Translations under genes and position numbers: made by a program
Shown here: positions 52,878 to 62,087 of the stretch, one piece after another
Numbering within the stretch: the first letter of the stretch is position 1
Layout: every line of letters begins with the position of its first letter
The notes under the pieces: generated by a model
Databases searched by the model: none
What the model was told of the DNA's origin: nothing
Seen by the model: the letters and a program-made list of their open reading frames with translations, nothing else
NCBI GenBank assembly: GCA_902597545.1
Contig: CACJYD010000001.1
Span: 62,001 to 126,000, forward strand
DNA length: 64,000 nucleotides
Direction of reading: 5' to 3'
From: an uncultured Bacteroidota bacterium
GTDB taxonomy: Bacteria > Bacteroidota > Bacteroidia > Flavobacteriales > Flavobacteriaceae

Positions 52878-52910
52878 TGCTCTATTATTTACTCATGTAA
52901 ATTTTAAAAG

Positions 52911-54254
52911 ATGAGATTTATTTTTTTGATTTTCTTAATCCTTAACTCATGTACAAATGAGAAGGATTATTTTGTCATAAGTAAAAAGGATTACAAGGAC
53001 AAGCTTGAGGGGTTTTGGCTTGGACAATCCATAGGAAACTGGACTGGTATCATTACAGAAATGGATAAAGTTGGGATTCCTGTAAATGGTAAAGGGGGTG
53101 GCTTTTACGTTTACGATGATTGGGGGAAAAAAGATGAACCTAATATTTGGTCAACTAGCTCTAACTTCAAAACAATCGATTTTAATTTAGCAAAAGCTGA
53201 TAGTATTTGGGGTTCAGATGACGATACGGATATTGAATATATGTATCAAGAACTGTTATTAGAAAATAATAATTTAAATCTCAGACCTGATAAAATTAAA
53301 GATGGCTGGTTAAAACATATTAAAAATGATGAAGAAAACTATTTATGGGTATCGAATCAAAGAGCTTTTGACCTGATGAAAGAGGGGGTTTTACCGCCTG
53401 ATACAAGCTCCCCGAATAATAATGAGTTTTATGAAATGATAGACGCTCAGTTAACAACAGAAATTTTTGGATTATACTCACCTAATTATCCTGATATAGC
53501 TTTGAGAATGGCTTATATGCCGATCAGAACAGTAGCTAGGGAAAATGCTGCTTGGATTTCGGAGTTTTATATTATTATGCACTCTTTAGCATCTCTTGAA
53601 ACTGATCATGAAACTGTAAAAGATAAACTTTTTTGGATGTCTGAAAAAGCTAGATATGTTTTACCTAATTCTTCATATTCAGCTAAAATGTATGATTATG
53701 TCAAATCCAATTATGAATCCGGCATAGAATGGGAAATAACTAGAGATAGTCTAAATTATAAATATCAAATAAATAATGAAGATGGTTATAATTGGTCAAA
53801 ATTAGAAACAAAATGTAATGGCTGTTTTGCTGCTGGTATTAATTTTGGAGCAAGTATTATAAGTTTATTTTATGGTGAAGGAGATTTTAAAGAAACAATC
53901 AAAATTGCATCTTTGTGTGGATGGGATTCTGACAATCCAGCATCTACTTGGGCAGGGTTGCTTGGATTTATTTATGGTAAAAAAGAAATTGTAAAAATGT
54001 TTGATGAAGAATTATCAACCAGTTACAATATTGGAAGAACTAGAATTGGTTTTGAAAATGAAATAGATAATTTTGAATCAATGGCAGAAAAAGGATTAAA
54101 AATTATTGATATGGTAGTTACTCGGAAGCATTATGGAGAAGTAAAAAATGATAAATGGATTTTTAAAAAATTTCCAACGAGATATACTAATGAATATGTA
54201 GATGAGCCGCCCGAAGTTGGACCACCCGAAATTGATTTACCTGAAGCAAATTAA
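52911..54254 (+). CDS. ADP-ribosylglycohydrolase family lipoprotein
   Basis: The 447 residues start with a lipobox (FLILNSCTN, Cys14). The ADP-ribosylglycohydrolase fold is shown by DKLEGFWLGQSIGNWTG, the metal site SDDDTDIEYM (D103-D107), NFGASIISLFYGEGDF and the second metal motif GWDSDNPASTWAGLLG. Such enzymes hydrolyse ADP-ribosyl or related N-glycosyl bonds. Export of the enzyme argues for an extracellular nucleoside or glycoside substrate (inference). The tail is Pro/Glu-rich. Confidence 0.9.
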   Translation: MRFIFLIFLILNSCTNEKDYFVISKKDYKDKLEGFWLGQSIGNWTGIITEMDKVGIPVNGKGGGFYVYDDWGKKDEPNIWSTSSNFKTIDFNLAKADSIWGSDDDTDIEYMYQELLLENNNLNLRPDKIKDGWLKHIKNDEENYLWVSNQRAFDLMKEGVLPPDTSSPNNNEFYEMIDAQLTTEIFGLYSPNYPDIALRMAYMPIRTVARENAAWISEFYIIMHSLASLETDHETVKDKLFWMSEKARYVLPNSSYSAKMYDYVKSNYESGIEWEITRDSLNYKYQINNEDGYNWSKLETKCNGCFAAGINFGASIISLFYGEGDFKETIKIASLCGWDSDNPASTWAGLLGFIYGKKEIVKMFDEELSTSYNIGRTRIGFENEIDNFESMAEKGLKIIDMVVTRKHYGEVKNDKWIFKKFPTRYTNEYVDEPPEVGPPEIDLPEAN

Positions 54255-54692
54255 AGACGTACTTTTTCTTAAATAGAGAGGGTGCTTCGGAGTTCCATTT
54301 TTATTAAAACCAAAACACATGGGTTTGTCTACAATTTTATCAATCCAATTTGGAGGTTTGTCAATAGTTTTGCCCCAAGCATAAACAACACTTTCACTTT
54401 TATTAATCATTGAGCTAACATGTTTTCTATTTTTCTTTTCATCATGTGAAACATCCAAATATAGGTCATTGACTTTTGTATTTATATTAGGAAAAATATT
54501 ACCAACGTAAAAACCTCCATACCCAAATTTTTTTGTAAAAAATATCAATCTTTTTATTGTTTTATCATCATAAGTTTCATTACCTACAGAGGGATTTAAC
54601 ATGATAAATGTTATTTTTGGTGATTCAGACCAAACCCTGGAAAGTTCGTATCTATATTTCTTATTCTTTGAAATTATTGCAGAACGATTCAA
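54237..54692 (-). CDS. DUF1643 family protein
   Basis: The 151 residues match DUF1643: RYELSRVWSESPKITFIMLN, PSVGNETYDDKTIKRLIFFT, GFYVGNIFP and AWGKTIDKP, ending with HPLYLRKSTSLICF. The family is cytoplasmic and uncharacterised; it often occurs beside mobile or phage-related genes, but nothing here indicates that. It converges with the ADP-ribosylglycohydrolase gene by 18 bp. Confidence 0.88.
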   Translation of the reverse strand: MNRSAIISKNKKYRYELSRVWSESPKITFIMLNPSVGNETYDDKTIKRLIFFTKKFGYGGFYVGNIFPNINTKVNDLYLDVSHDEKKNRKHVSSMINKSESVVYAWGKTIDKPPNWIDKIVDKPMCFGFNKNGTPKHPLYLRKSTSLICFR

Positions 54693-54706
54693 TTTGAAAG
54701 CGTATT

Positions 54707-55819
54707 CTATTTATTTTGATTTTCTAAATAAACTGAAGTTGTTGGAAATGCAAAATCACTTCCATGTTTGTTTACAATTTCAATAATTTTAAAATTGATT
54801 TCTTGCTGAGTGTCAACTAATACATCCCAATCAGGACTGTTGACATAATAGAGAACCATAACATCGAGAGAGCTAGCACCAAAGTTTAAAAATCTAACTT
54901 TTCCATCTTGATTTGTTTGTTCATGATCATCAATAAGTTTTTGAATATCATCAACAATTTCTTTGATTTGATTTACAGTTGTGGAATATGTAAGTCCAAT
55001 ATTTATTTTAACTCTTCTAACAGGTCTTACTCCTAAGTTATCTAATTCAGCAATAACTAAATTTTTATTTGGGACAGTAACAACACTTTTATCAAATGTT
55101 CTGACTCTTGTACTGCGAAAACCAACTTTTTCCACCTTTCCTGTGATATTCCCAATTGTAATAATATCACCAACTTGAAAAGGTTTATCTAAAAAAATAG
55201 TAAATGATCCTAGAAGATTTTCTAAACTTTCTTTGGATGCTAACGCAACTGCAACACCACCAACTCCAAGACCAGCAGCTAAAGCCGTAACATTTTGATC
55301 AAATACATTTGCAAGAATGACTACAATAGCAAAAATTACAACTAAGACTTTTCCAATTTCAATTGCAAATGGGATTAACTGATCATCAACTTTACTTTCT
55401 GTTTGCTCAGCCCTAAATTGTAACCTCAGACCCAAATATTCAACTGACTGTAATATTGTCCAGAAAATTGTTACTATAAGTAGAAAAGAAAATGACTTTG
55501 AAAGAATCATTTTTAAACCCAACTCTGAAGAGTCTACTAGCCCCCATGAGACTGGAAATGATAATGTATTAAATGCAAAATAGAATATTAATAATAGTAG
55601 AAAATAATATAAAGGCTTCTTTAATAAAGAATCAAATTCAGCTTTACCATTATTGTGATTCTTATTTCCTACTATTTTAAAAATAATTTTTCTTAAATAA
55701 GAGCTAATAGGAGATATTAATATGTAGCCAAATAAAAGAATTAATACAAAGATTAAGTAATCCTTAATTTCGTTCCCAAGAAAAATATTATTTAAAAATT
55801 CTAATTTATCCATAAGCAT
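54707..55819 (-). CDS. MscS family mechanosensitive channel
   Basis: The 370 residues have four to five membrane helices; the pore helix and beta domain are AAGLGVGGVAVALASKESLE and NLLGSFTIFLDKPFQVGDII, then ITGKVEKVGFRSTRVRTFDK. This is the MscS core. A start at ATG 55813 (MDKLEF) is equally possible. It would protect against osmotic downshock. It follows the GH18 gene by 26 bp. Confidence 0.93.
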   Translation of the reverse strand: MLMDKLEFLNNIFLGNEIKDYLIFVLILLFGYILISPISSYLRKIIFKIVGNKNHNNGKAEFDSLLKKPLYYFLLLLIFYFAFNTLSFPVSWGLVDSSELGLKMILSKSFSFLLIVTIFWTILQSVEYLGLRLQFRAEQTESKVDDQLIPFAIEIGKVLVVIFAIVVILANVFDQNVTALAAGLGVGGVAVALASKESLENLLGSFTIFLDKPFQVGDIITIGNITGKVEKVGFRSTRVRTFDKSVVTVPNKNLVIAELDNLGVRPVRRVKINIGLTYSTTVNQIKEIVDDIQKLIDDHEQTNQDGKVRFLNFGASSLDVMVLYYVNSPDWDVLVDTQQEINFKIIEIVNKHGSDFAFPTTSVYLENQNK

Positions 55820-55845
55820 ATCTTATGCAAAAATAGCTATTTCTA

Positions 55846-56892
55846 CTAATTACCACATAAGTTGGTGGTTTCAACTCCTAAATCTGTATATTTTTTATGA
55901 ATAGTCTCAAGAAGTGAGTATTCTGTGAAAGAATCCTGTCCTAATTCCCAAATCATTATTCCACTTAAGCTTTCAGCGGCTAATCTGACTTTAGTTTGAA
56001 TTGTAGGTCTTCCATTGTAGTATTTGTTTCCAACATTATCTCTGTCAGCATTTGAAATATCAGAAGCTACCATTGAGCCATAAGTAAATGATTTTACTGT
56101 TGTTGAATTTTGAAAGTCGTATCCGTAAAAAGGTACTCCAAGGGTTAGTTTTTCACCAGATACTCCAATGGTATTTTTCCAGTAATTAACACCTCTTCGA
56201 GCATGCTCAGCTGAGCTGTGCTGCCCGGGTGCTGATGGATTCCATGATCCTGTATAATCATAAGCCATAATATTGATAAAATCAAACGCATTTAATGCCT
56301 CAGTTGTAATTAGTGAGTATTTTGTTTCAGATGGAAAGGCAGCGGTCATTCCTAATGAATTTTCGGACAGTTTTTGTTTTAGCTCAAGAACAAAATCACT
56401 GTATCCAGCAGTAACATGGCTCCATTCAAGATCAACATCAACTCCATCAAGATTATTCTCTTTGGTGAATTGGACTATTTTGTCAATTAGTTTAGGCCTC
56501 TCCTGGGTATTGGCAAGGAAGTTTTTCCAAATATCTGCAGTGGTTGATGATAGTGCTCCTCCCGCTAATGATATATATATTTTAATATTACTGTTTTGTG
56601 ATCTAGCTCTATTTACTACGTCCGAAAGTGTAGTATTATCAGTAGATGGAAGTACAATTGTACCATCAGCAACAGGGTTAGCAAATGCAATATTCAAATG
56701 AGTTACTTTACAATATTCAATTTGATTGTTGAGTGAAAATCGATAGTATGGAAAATAGCCAACTACCCTAGCTTTATTACTAAATAGATTTATGTTGCTA
56801 TCATCTCTATCATCATTCCCATAATCATCGTCATCCGTGCTACAAGCAATCAGCAATGAAAAAAAGATTATTAGTAATAATTTATGCTTCAT
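55846..56892 (-). CDS. Glycoside hydrolase family 18 lipoprotein (chitinase-like)
   Basis: The 348 residues start with a lipobox (SLLIACSTDDDD, Cys17) and an acidic linker. The GH18 active-site motif is DGVDVDLEW with catalytic E156; MTAAFPSE, NIMAYDYTGSW and LGVPFYGYDF are further substrate-binding strands. It probably cleaves chitin or related GlcNAc polymers at the cell surface. It starts 1 bp after the amidohydrolase stop. Confidence 0.92.
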   Translation of the reverse strand: MKHKLLLIIFFSLLIACSTDDDDYGNDDRDDSNINLFSNKARVVGYFPYYRFSLNNQIEYCKVTHLNIAFANPVADGTIVLPSTDNTTLSDVVNRARSQNSNIKIYISLAGGALSSTTADIWKNFLANTQERPKLIDKIVQFTKENNLDGVDVDLEWSHVTAGYSDFVLELKQKLSENSLGMTAAFPSETKYSLITTEALNAFDFINIMAYDYTGSWNPSAPGQHSSAEHARRGVNYWKNTIGVSGEKLTLGVPFYGYDFQNSTTVKSFTYGSMVASDISNADRDNVGNKYYNGRPTIQTKVRLAAESLSGIMIWELGQDSFTEYSLLETIHKKYTDLGVETTNLCGN

Positions 56893-58431
56893 TTAATTTA
56901 TACCGGGTTGTTTAATTTTGTATCCTGCCTCTTTTTTTGCAATGTCAACCATTTCTTTAACTTCTTCAAGGAGTTTTTTTGAGTTATAAACAACTCCATC
57001 TTTGATAGTATATTTAACTCCGCCAACTCTTGTAACCTTATTATTTTCATCAAGTTTAATTGCTCCAGTTCCATACAATACTTTTAAGTTTTCTAGAGGG
57101 TTTTCATCAATTATAATTAAATCAGCATGTTTCCCAGGCTCAATAGATCCTGTCATATGATCAATTCCTAGAAGTTCAGCTCCATTTAAAGTAGCAGATT
57201 GAATAACTTCTAGGGGATGAAATCCAGCCTCTCTCAAAAGCTCTAATTCTCTAACATAGGCAAATCCATATAGCTGATATATAAATCCAGAGTCTGATCC
57301 AGTTGTAACTCTACCTCCTCTATTTTTAAATTCGTTTAAAAATGTCATCCAAATTTTGTAGTTCTCTTTCCATGCTATTTCTTGTTCTGTCCCCCAATAG
57401 TGCCAATAAGAGCCGTGTGAAATCCTGCTTGGTGCATAAAAAGCCCACAAACTTGGTAATGTATAATCATCATGCCATTCAACTCTTCGCGCTCTGTGTA
57501 AATCACGGCTAGCTTCATAAATATTTAAAGTTGGTGAAATGGTAAAATCGAGTGAAATCAATTCATCCATTACATTATTCCAATGTTCAGAGCGAGGTTT
57601 AGCTGCTTGTTTCCATAGTTTTCCTGCTTCCTCAAATCTGTTTTGTTCGTTTTGATAATTATAATCTGGGGGGTAATTCTGAATAACCCTATTGTTAAAC
57701 AACGCTTCAGGCAATCCATACCAGTGCTCCATTGAATTTAAACCAGCTCTAGCAGAATTTAACACATTCCATCTTACAACATTCAATTGAGCATGATGAG
57801 ATGTTGATCTTAAACCCAACTTTTTGTTTTCTTCAATAGCAGCTTGCATAATTTCAGGTGGTGCACCGAAAAATTTAATACCATCAGAACCTTTTTTTGC
57901 ATTTTCTCTAACCCATTCCCTTGCTTCATCAGGAGATTGAACTCTTGAGTTAAAAGTTGAGAAAGCAATAATTCTTGGTGCAACTATCGTATTTTTTTCA
58001 CTTTTATTTTTTAATTCTAATTTTAATTCATGACTTAAAGAGCCTCCTGGCTCTCTTATTGTTGTAATTCCGTGCGCCATCCATAGTTTAAAAACATAAT
58101 CAGGACTAGCCCCTTGTGATCTTCCTCCGATATGCCCATGAGTATCTATAAATCCGGGAAGTATATAGCTTCCTTCACAATTAATTTCAACTCCATTTTT
58201 AGACAATTTAGGCCTTCTATTTTCATTAATTGGAACACCAGGATAACCGACATTTTGAACCTTTGTGATAATATTTTTTTCAATTACAATATCAACCGGA
58301 CCTATCGGTGGAGCTCCTGTACTATTAATCAAAGTAGCACCTCTTAATATTAATTGATTATGTTGTTTCCCCTCAATTTGTGATTGAGATAAAAATGGAA
58401 TAAAAATCAACAAGATTATTAATCTTTTCAT
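56893..58431 (-). CDS. Secreted amidohydrolase family protein
   Basis: I start at ATG 58431 (MKRLIILLIFIPFLSQSQ, signal peptide); a longer reading from 58542 adds implausible sequence. The amidohydrolase metal motifs are GFIDTHGHIGG (HxH), the His in STSHHAQLNVV and the Asp in TTGSDSGFIYQ. The C-terminal domain has LGIDHMTGSIEPGKHADLII. It hydrolyses a C-N bond in an unknown peptide-like or cyclic amide substrate. Length 512. Confidence 0.9.
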   Translation of the reverse strand: MKRLIILLIFIPFLSQSQIEGKQHNQLILRGATLINSTGAPPIGPVDIVIEKNIITKVQNVGYPGVPINENRRPKLSKNGVEINCEGSYILPGFIDTHGHIGGRSQGASPDYVFKLWMAHGITTIREPGGSLSHELKLELKNKSEKNTIVAPRIIAFSTFNSRVQSPDEAREWVRENAKKGSDGIKFFGAPPEIMQAAIEENKKLGLRSTSHHAQLNVVRWNVLNSARAGLNSMEHWYGLPEALFNNRVIQNYPPDYNYQNEQNRFEEAGKLWKQAAKPRSEHWNNVMDELISLDFTISPTLNIYEASRDLHRARRVEWHDDYTLPSLWAFYAPSRISHGSYWHYWGTEQEIAWKENYKIWMTFLNEFKNRGGRVTTGSDSGFIYQLYGFAYVRELELLREAGFHPLEVIQSATLNGAELLGIDHMTGSIEPGKHADLIIIDENPLENLKVLYGTGAIKLDENNKVTRVGGVKYTIKDGVVYNSKKLLEEVKEMVDIAKKEAGYKIKQPGIN

Positions 58432-58432
58432 T

Positions 58433-58726
58433 TTAAAACTTTTTAAATTCGCTGTCCATAAAAAGTGATAGTTCAAAATCTTTATTTGTAATACCACCCA
58501 AGTCATGAGTATATAGCTCAATATCCAGTTTATTGTAAACATTAGTCCATTTAGGATGGTGATTTATTTCTTCACATTTTACAGCAACCACCTTCATAAA
58601 ATTAAAAGCTTGATCAAAATTTTTAAACTCATATGAACCTTTTAGAAATAGGCCATCAATGCTCCAGTTTTTAGAAAGCATATTTATTTTTTCATTGACT
58701 TCATTGTTAGAAAGAAGTTTAGACAT
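58433..58726 (-). CDS. 4a-hydroxytetrahydrobiopterin dehydratase
   Basis: The 97 residues match pterin-4a-carbinolamine dehydratase: AFNFMKVVAVKCEEINHHPK, the His-His-Pro active site, WTNVYNKLDIELYTHDLGG and ITNKDFELS. It recycles the pterin cofactor after aromatic hydroxylation; phenylalanine hydroxylase itself is not in this window. It lies 1 bp before the amidohydrolase gene. Confidence 0.93.
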   Translation of the reverse strand: MSKLLSNNEVNEKINMLSKNWSIDGLFLKGSYEFKNFDQAFNFMKVVAVKCEEINHHPKWTNVYNKLDIELYTHDLGGITNKDFELSLFMDSEFKKF

Positions 58727-58727
58727 A

Positions 58728-58880
58728 TCAATTTATTTTATTTAGCTTATATTTTAATTTTTCTAATTTCATTTTTCTCCACCAAACTTTATTGTCATCA
58801 TTTTGACTCTCTGCTCTGTGAATTTTTTTATTAAGCTTATTAATTTTTTTTGACAAATAGCTTTTAGATATTTCTTTCAT
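58728..58880 (-). CDS. Small Lys-rich coiled-coil protein (50 aa)
   Basis: ATG 58880 gives MKEISKSYLSKKINKLNKKI, then HRAESQNDDNKVWWRKMKLE and KLKYKLNKIN. A start at 58925 would add an implausible head. The heptad-like pattern suggests a helical hairpin, distantly like YdcH/DUF465 (weak). It lies 1 bp before the pterin dehydratase gene and after the cupin. Confidence 0.5.
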   Translation of the reverse strand: MKEISKSYLSKKINKLNKKIHRAESQNDDNKVWWRKMKLEKLKYKLNKIN

Positions 58881-58915
58881 ACAACAATAAATATAACATT
58901 TAAAAAGGATAAGTA

Positions 58916-59281
58916 TTAAATCCAATCATCATTAGGAGCAGTCAATTTATCCTTAATATCCCCAGTGTTAATTACACCCTTTGGTTCAATTATCATGATT
59001 TTAGCTTCTGAATCAGCATAAGGTTTATGTTTTATACCTTTAGGGACAACTATCATTTCACCCTCGTTAATCTCTTCTGTTTTCTGCTCAAATTCAATAA
59101 ATATTTTGCCTTCTAAAACAATAAATGCTTCATCTGTATTTTCATGATTATGCCAAATAAATTCACCTTTTATTTTGACTAATTTGAATTGATAATCATT
59201 CAGCTCGGCTATTACTTTGGGGGACCAATAATCTGAAAATTTTTGGAATTTTTCTTTAAAATTTATTAGACTATTTTTCAT
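58916..59281 (-). CDS. Cupin domain protein
   Basis: The 121 residues carry both cupin motifs: GEFIWHNHENTDEAFIVLEG (H, H, E) and a C-terminal half with VVPKGIKHKPYADSEAKIM (second His). They bind a metal in a small beta-barrel; substrate unknown. Cytoplasmic. It lies 11 bp after the TonB_C gene. Confidence 0.9.
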   Translation of the reverse strand: MKNSLINFKEKFQKFSDYWSPKVIAELNDYQFKLVKIKGEFIWHNHENTDEAFIVLEGKIFIEFEQKTEEINEGEMIVVPKGIKHKPYADSEAKIMIIEPKGVINTGDIKDKLTAPNDDWI

Positions 59282-59292
59282 TGAGATGATTT

Positions 59293-60090
59293 CTAATTAA
59301 GTCTAAATGAAATTGGTAGTCCGTAGACAACACTAACTTTCTTGCCTAGATACTCGCCTGGTTGCACTTGAGGAAGTCTTGACATAATTCTGTATGCTTC
59401 GTCCTCTAATATTTTGTTAGGTCCGATAGTTGAAAAATTTATAAAATAGCCTGATTTTGTTATCTCAAATTGAATAAAAACATCACCTTCAATATTATTT
59501 TTAGCAGCTCTTTTAGGATATCTAAAGTTTTTTTTAATATGATTTGTAATATAATTTTCAAAGCATTCTTTAGACTCATCAATTTTAACATCTTTGCATT
59601 CGGAAAAAGTTGGAGCTTTATCTATTTCATCATAATCTAATTGCTTTGGAATTCTGTATTCAACCGAAATTTGAAATGTTTTTCTAAAAGGTTGGCCATC
59701 TCTTGTTGCTGGGTTCATTTGAGGGAGTGATCGGATAATATTTGCAGCAGCCACTTCAAACATGCTTTCAGCTGCTTTTAATGCTTCTTTTTCAATAAAG
59801 CTAATCCCCACAACAGATGAATTGGCAACAATATTATCAACTTTTCCCTGCTCATCTATGTCAAACCTAATTCTTACCAATGATTCTAAATTAAGTTCCC
59901 AAGCAGTTTGAGGGTATTTAAAATTTTTCTCAACGTGTTCAAACATACTTTCATCAAAACACTGATTTTGTTTATCATTTGGTATTAGCTTGCAAATTGG
60001 AAAAATTGGATATACTTCTTCAGAAACTTTATCAATTTGGGCATGATTATTGAAACAAACTAGAACAAAGAATAAAAATATTCTATACAT
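59293..60090 (-). CDS. Exported protein with two TonB C-terminal domains
   Basis: The 265 residues start with a signal peptide and no N-terminal TonB membrane anchor or Pro-rich spacer. Two TonB_C domains follow: HVEKNFKYPQTAWELNLESL and ITNHIKKNFRYPKRAAKNNI, each ending in a YRIP or YGLP strand with SVEYRIP or PISFRL. TonB_C domains contact TonB-box receptors; a free periplasmic twin version could instead act in protein interactions. Four Cys occur (PICKL, QCFDE, SECKD, KECFEN). Confidence 0.83.
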   Translation of the reverse strand: MYRIFLFFVLVCFNNHAQIDKVSEEVYPIFPICKLIPNDKQNQCFDESMFEHVEKNFKYPQTAWELNLESLVRIRFDIDEQGKVDNIVANSSVVGISFIEKEALKAAESMFEVAAANIIRSLPQMNPATRDGQPFRKTFQISVEYRIPKQLDYDEIDKAPTFSECKDVKIDESKECFENYITNHIKKNFRYPKRAAKNNIEGDVFIQFEITKSGYFINFSTIGPNKILEDEAYRIMSRLPQVQPGEYLGKKVSVVYGLPISFRLN

Positions 60091-60120
60091 AAATTAAAGT
60101 TAAAACAAATTTAGATTAAA

Positions 60121-60882
60121 ATGGCAAGACATTTATCTTTCAGATCTGGAAATCCAGCATTAAATAAAAATACATTTAAGGGTATGACGGCTCAGCGATC
60201 TACTGGCCCCATCATAAGAGATGATTTTATGACAATTGAAGGTACAGTGAATAAAACCGCAATATCTTTATTTCTATTAATCGCTGCTGGTTATTATTCA
60301 TATACTTCAACACTAACATATTTGTGGATGGCAGGCGCAATTTTTGGGATAATTGCTTTTTTTGTAACAATCTTTAAGAAGGAACTTTCGCCAATCACAA
60401 CACCAATTTATGCTTTATGTCAAGGTTTATTTTTAGGTGGAATTTCTTTAATATATGCTCAGCAATTTGAGGGGATTGTCTTTAATGCTGTTTGTCTAAC
60501 CGCTTTTATACTGTTATCATTATTGTTTGCATACAAGTCTGGAATAATAAAGCCAAGTGATAACTTAAAGCTTGGAATTTTTGCTGCAACTGCCGGCATT
60601 GGAATTTTTTACTTAATATCAATTGTTGGGATGTTCTTTGGTTTTAGTTTCGAAATTTTAAATCCTTTAAATGGATCTATCACTAGCATATTAATATCAC
60701 TTTTCATTGTTGTTATTGCATCTTTAAATCTCGTTTTGGATTTTGATTTCATTGAGGAAGCATCTGAGAATGGTGCTCCAAAATATATGGAGTGGTATTC
60801 TGCATTTGGATTAATGGTAACTCTAGTTTGGCTATATCTTGAAATATTAAGGCTTTTAGCTAAAATTAATTCTAGAGATTAG
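60121..60882 (+). CDS. Bax inhibitor-1/YccA family membrane protein
   Basis: The 253 residues have seven membrane helices, an N-terminal FRSGNPALNKNTFKG typical of the YccA-like branch, and the final helix with a conserved LVLDFDFIEEASENGAPKYM (in part). The family includes ion-channel-like regulators of proteostasis. It is transcribed away from the TonB_C gene (30 bp). Confidence 0.92.
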   Translation: MARHLSFRSGNPALNKNTFKGMTAQRSTGPIIRDDFMTIEGTVNKTAISLFLLIAAGYYSYTSTLTYLWMAGAIFGIIAFFVTIFKKELSPITTPIYALCQGLFLGGISLIYAQQFEGIVFNAVCLTAFILLSLLFAYKSGIIKPSDNLKLGIFAATAGIGIFYLISIVGMFFGFSFEILNPLNGSITSILISLFIVVIASLNLVLDFDFIEEASENGAPKYMEWYSAFGLMVTLVWLYLEILRLLAKINSRD

Positions 60883-60884
60883 TC

Positions 60885-62087
60885 TTAAATTATCAAATCT
60901 ATAAGTTTTCTTCTTATATCCAAGTCATACAAGTTTTCATAAGACCTACTAGGATAAACCCTATTAGTGAGTAAAACAATTATAAAATCATTTGTAGGAT
61001 CTATCCAAAAAAATGTTCCAGTAAATCCTGTATGACCATAGCTATCTATGGAAAGTTTTTCACTTGGGTATAAAGTATCTTGAGAATTTAAACGAGGCTT
61101 ATCAAAGCCAAGACCCCTTGTTTCTCTTGCATTCTTATAATTTCCAGGATTTGTAAAATATTTTACAGTATTACTTGATAGAAACCTTTCATTATTATAA
61201 ACTCCATAGTTTAAGAACATCTCTGATATTTTTCCAATATCTTTAGCATTTCCAAATAAGCCTGCATTTCCTGAAATACCACCCATAATTGCCGCAGTTT
61301 CATCATGGACAAAGCCATGAATTAGTTGTTTTCTAAATACTGTATCTAATTCTGTTGGAACAATTTTTTCTTTAGAATTTCCATTTAAAGGATTAAACGA
61401 TAAGTTTAAATTAAGCTTTGAATAAAAGCTTTCATTAAGAAAAACCTCAAAAGATTTATTTGATATCATTTTTACTATTTTAGGAACTAAGCAAAAAAAT
61501 AATCCTGAATATTTATAATTTGCGTTGTTGTCAACTTTTGTTTTTTTAATTCTTTTTACAATAGTCTTGTAATAGTTTGATTTAATATATAAGTCATTTG
61601 CAATTTGTATACTATTATTTTTTTGAAAGTTGGATATAAGTCTTTTTTTTACTTCCCCATTTCTTTTAATTAAAAATTGTTGATGATTTATATAAGGTAT
61701 CCAACCTGATTGATGAATTAATAGCTCATGAAAATTTGTATTTTTTTTATTAGATCTTCGCAGTTTTTTCTCAAATGATGAAATTGTATTATCAAGCTTT
61801 AGCTTTTTTTCATCATAAAGCTTCATAATGGCTAATGTTGATGCAAGTGTTTTTGTTATTGATGCTAAATCAAATAAATGATCATCATCAACTTTTACAA
61901 TAGAATCATAAGTATGATAACCATATGATTTATAAAGTTTAAAATCACCCTTTTTAAAAAATAATTGCGCACCTGGATAAGCATTTAATTTAATTCCATT
62001 GTTTATAAGACTATCAATTTTATTTATGTCTTGCGAATGGTTTAACAAGCTTTTAAGAATAAAAAGTAAAACAATAAATATTCTCAT
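60885..62087 (-). CDS. Beta-lactamase-fold serine hydrolase
   Basis: The 400 residues start with a signal peptide. The catalytic motif SITK has S76 and K79; a YSG (SxN/YxN-equivalent) motif and HTGFTGTFFW complete the class C pattern. Such proteins include esterases, peptidases and domains fused to GH3 enzymes. The start overlaps the sulfatase stop by 4 bp, so the two are cotranscribed and may act together on the same envelope or algal substrate (inference). Confidence 0.9.
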   Translation of the reverse strand: MRIFIVLLFILKSLLNHSQDINKIDSLINNGIKLNAYPGAQLFFKKGDFKLYKSYGYHTYDSIVKVDDDHLFDLASITKTLASTLAIMKLYDEKKLKLDNTISSFEKKLRRSNKKNTNFHELLIHQSGWIPYINHQQFLIKRNGEVKKRLISNFQKNNSIQIANDLYIKSNYYKTIVKRIKKTKVDNNANYKYSGLFFCLVPKIVKMISNKSFEVFLNESFYSKLNLNLSFNPLNGNSKEKIVPTELDTVFRKQLIHGFVHDETAAIMGGISGNAGLFGNAKDIGKISEMFLNYGVYNNERFLSSNTVKYFTNPGNYKNARETRGLGFDKPRLNSQDTLYPSEKLSIDSYGHTGFTGTFFWIDPTNDFIIVLLTNRVYPSRSYENLYDLDIRRKLIDLII

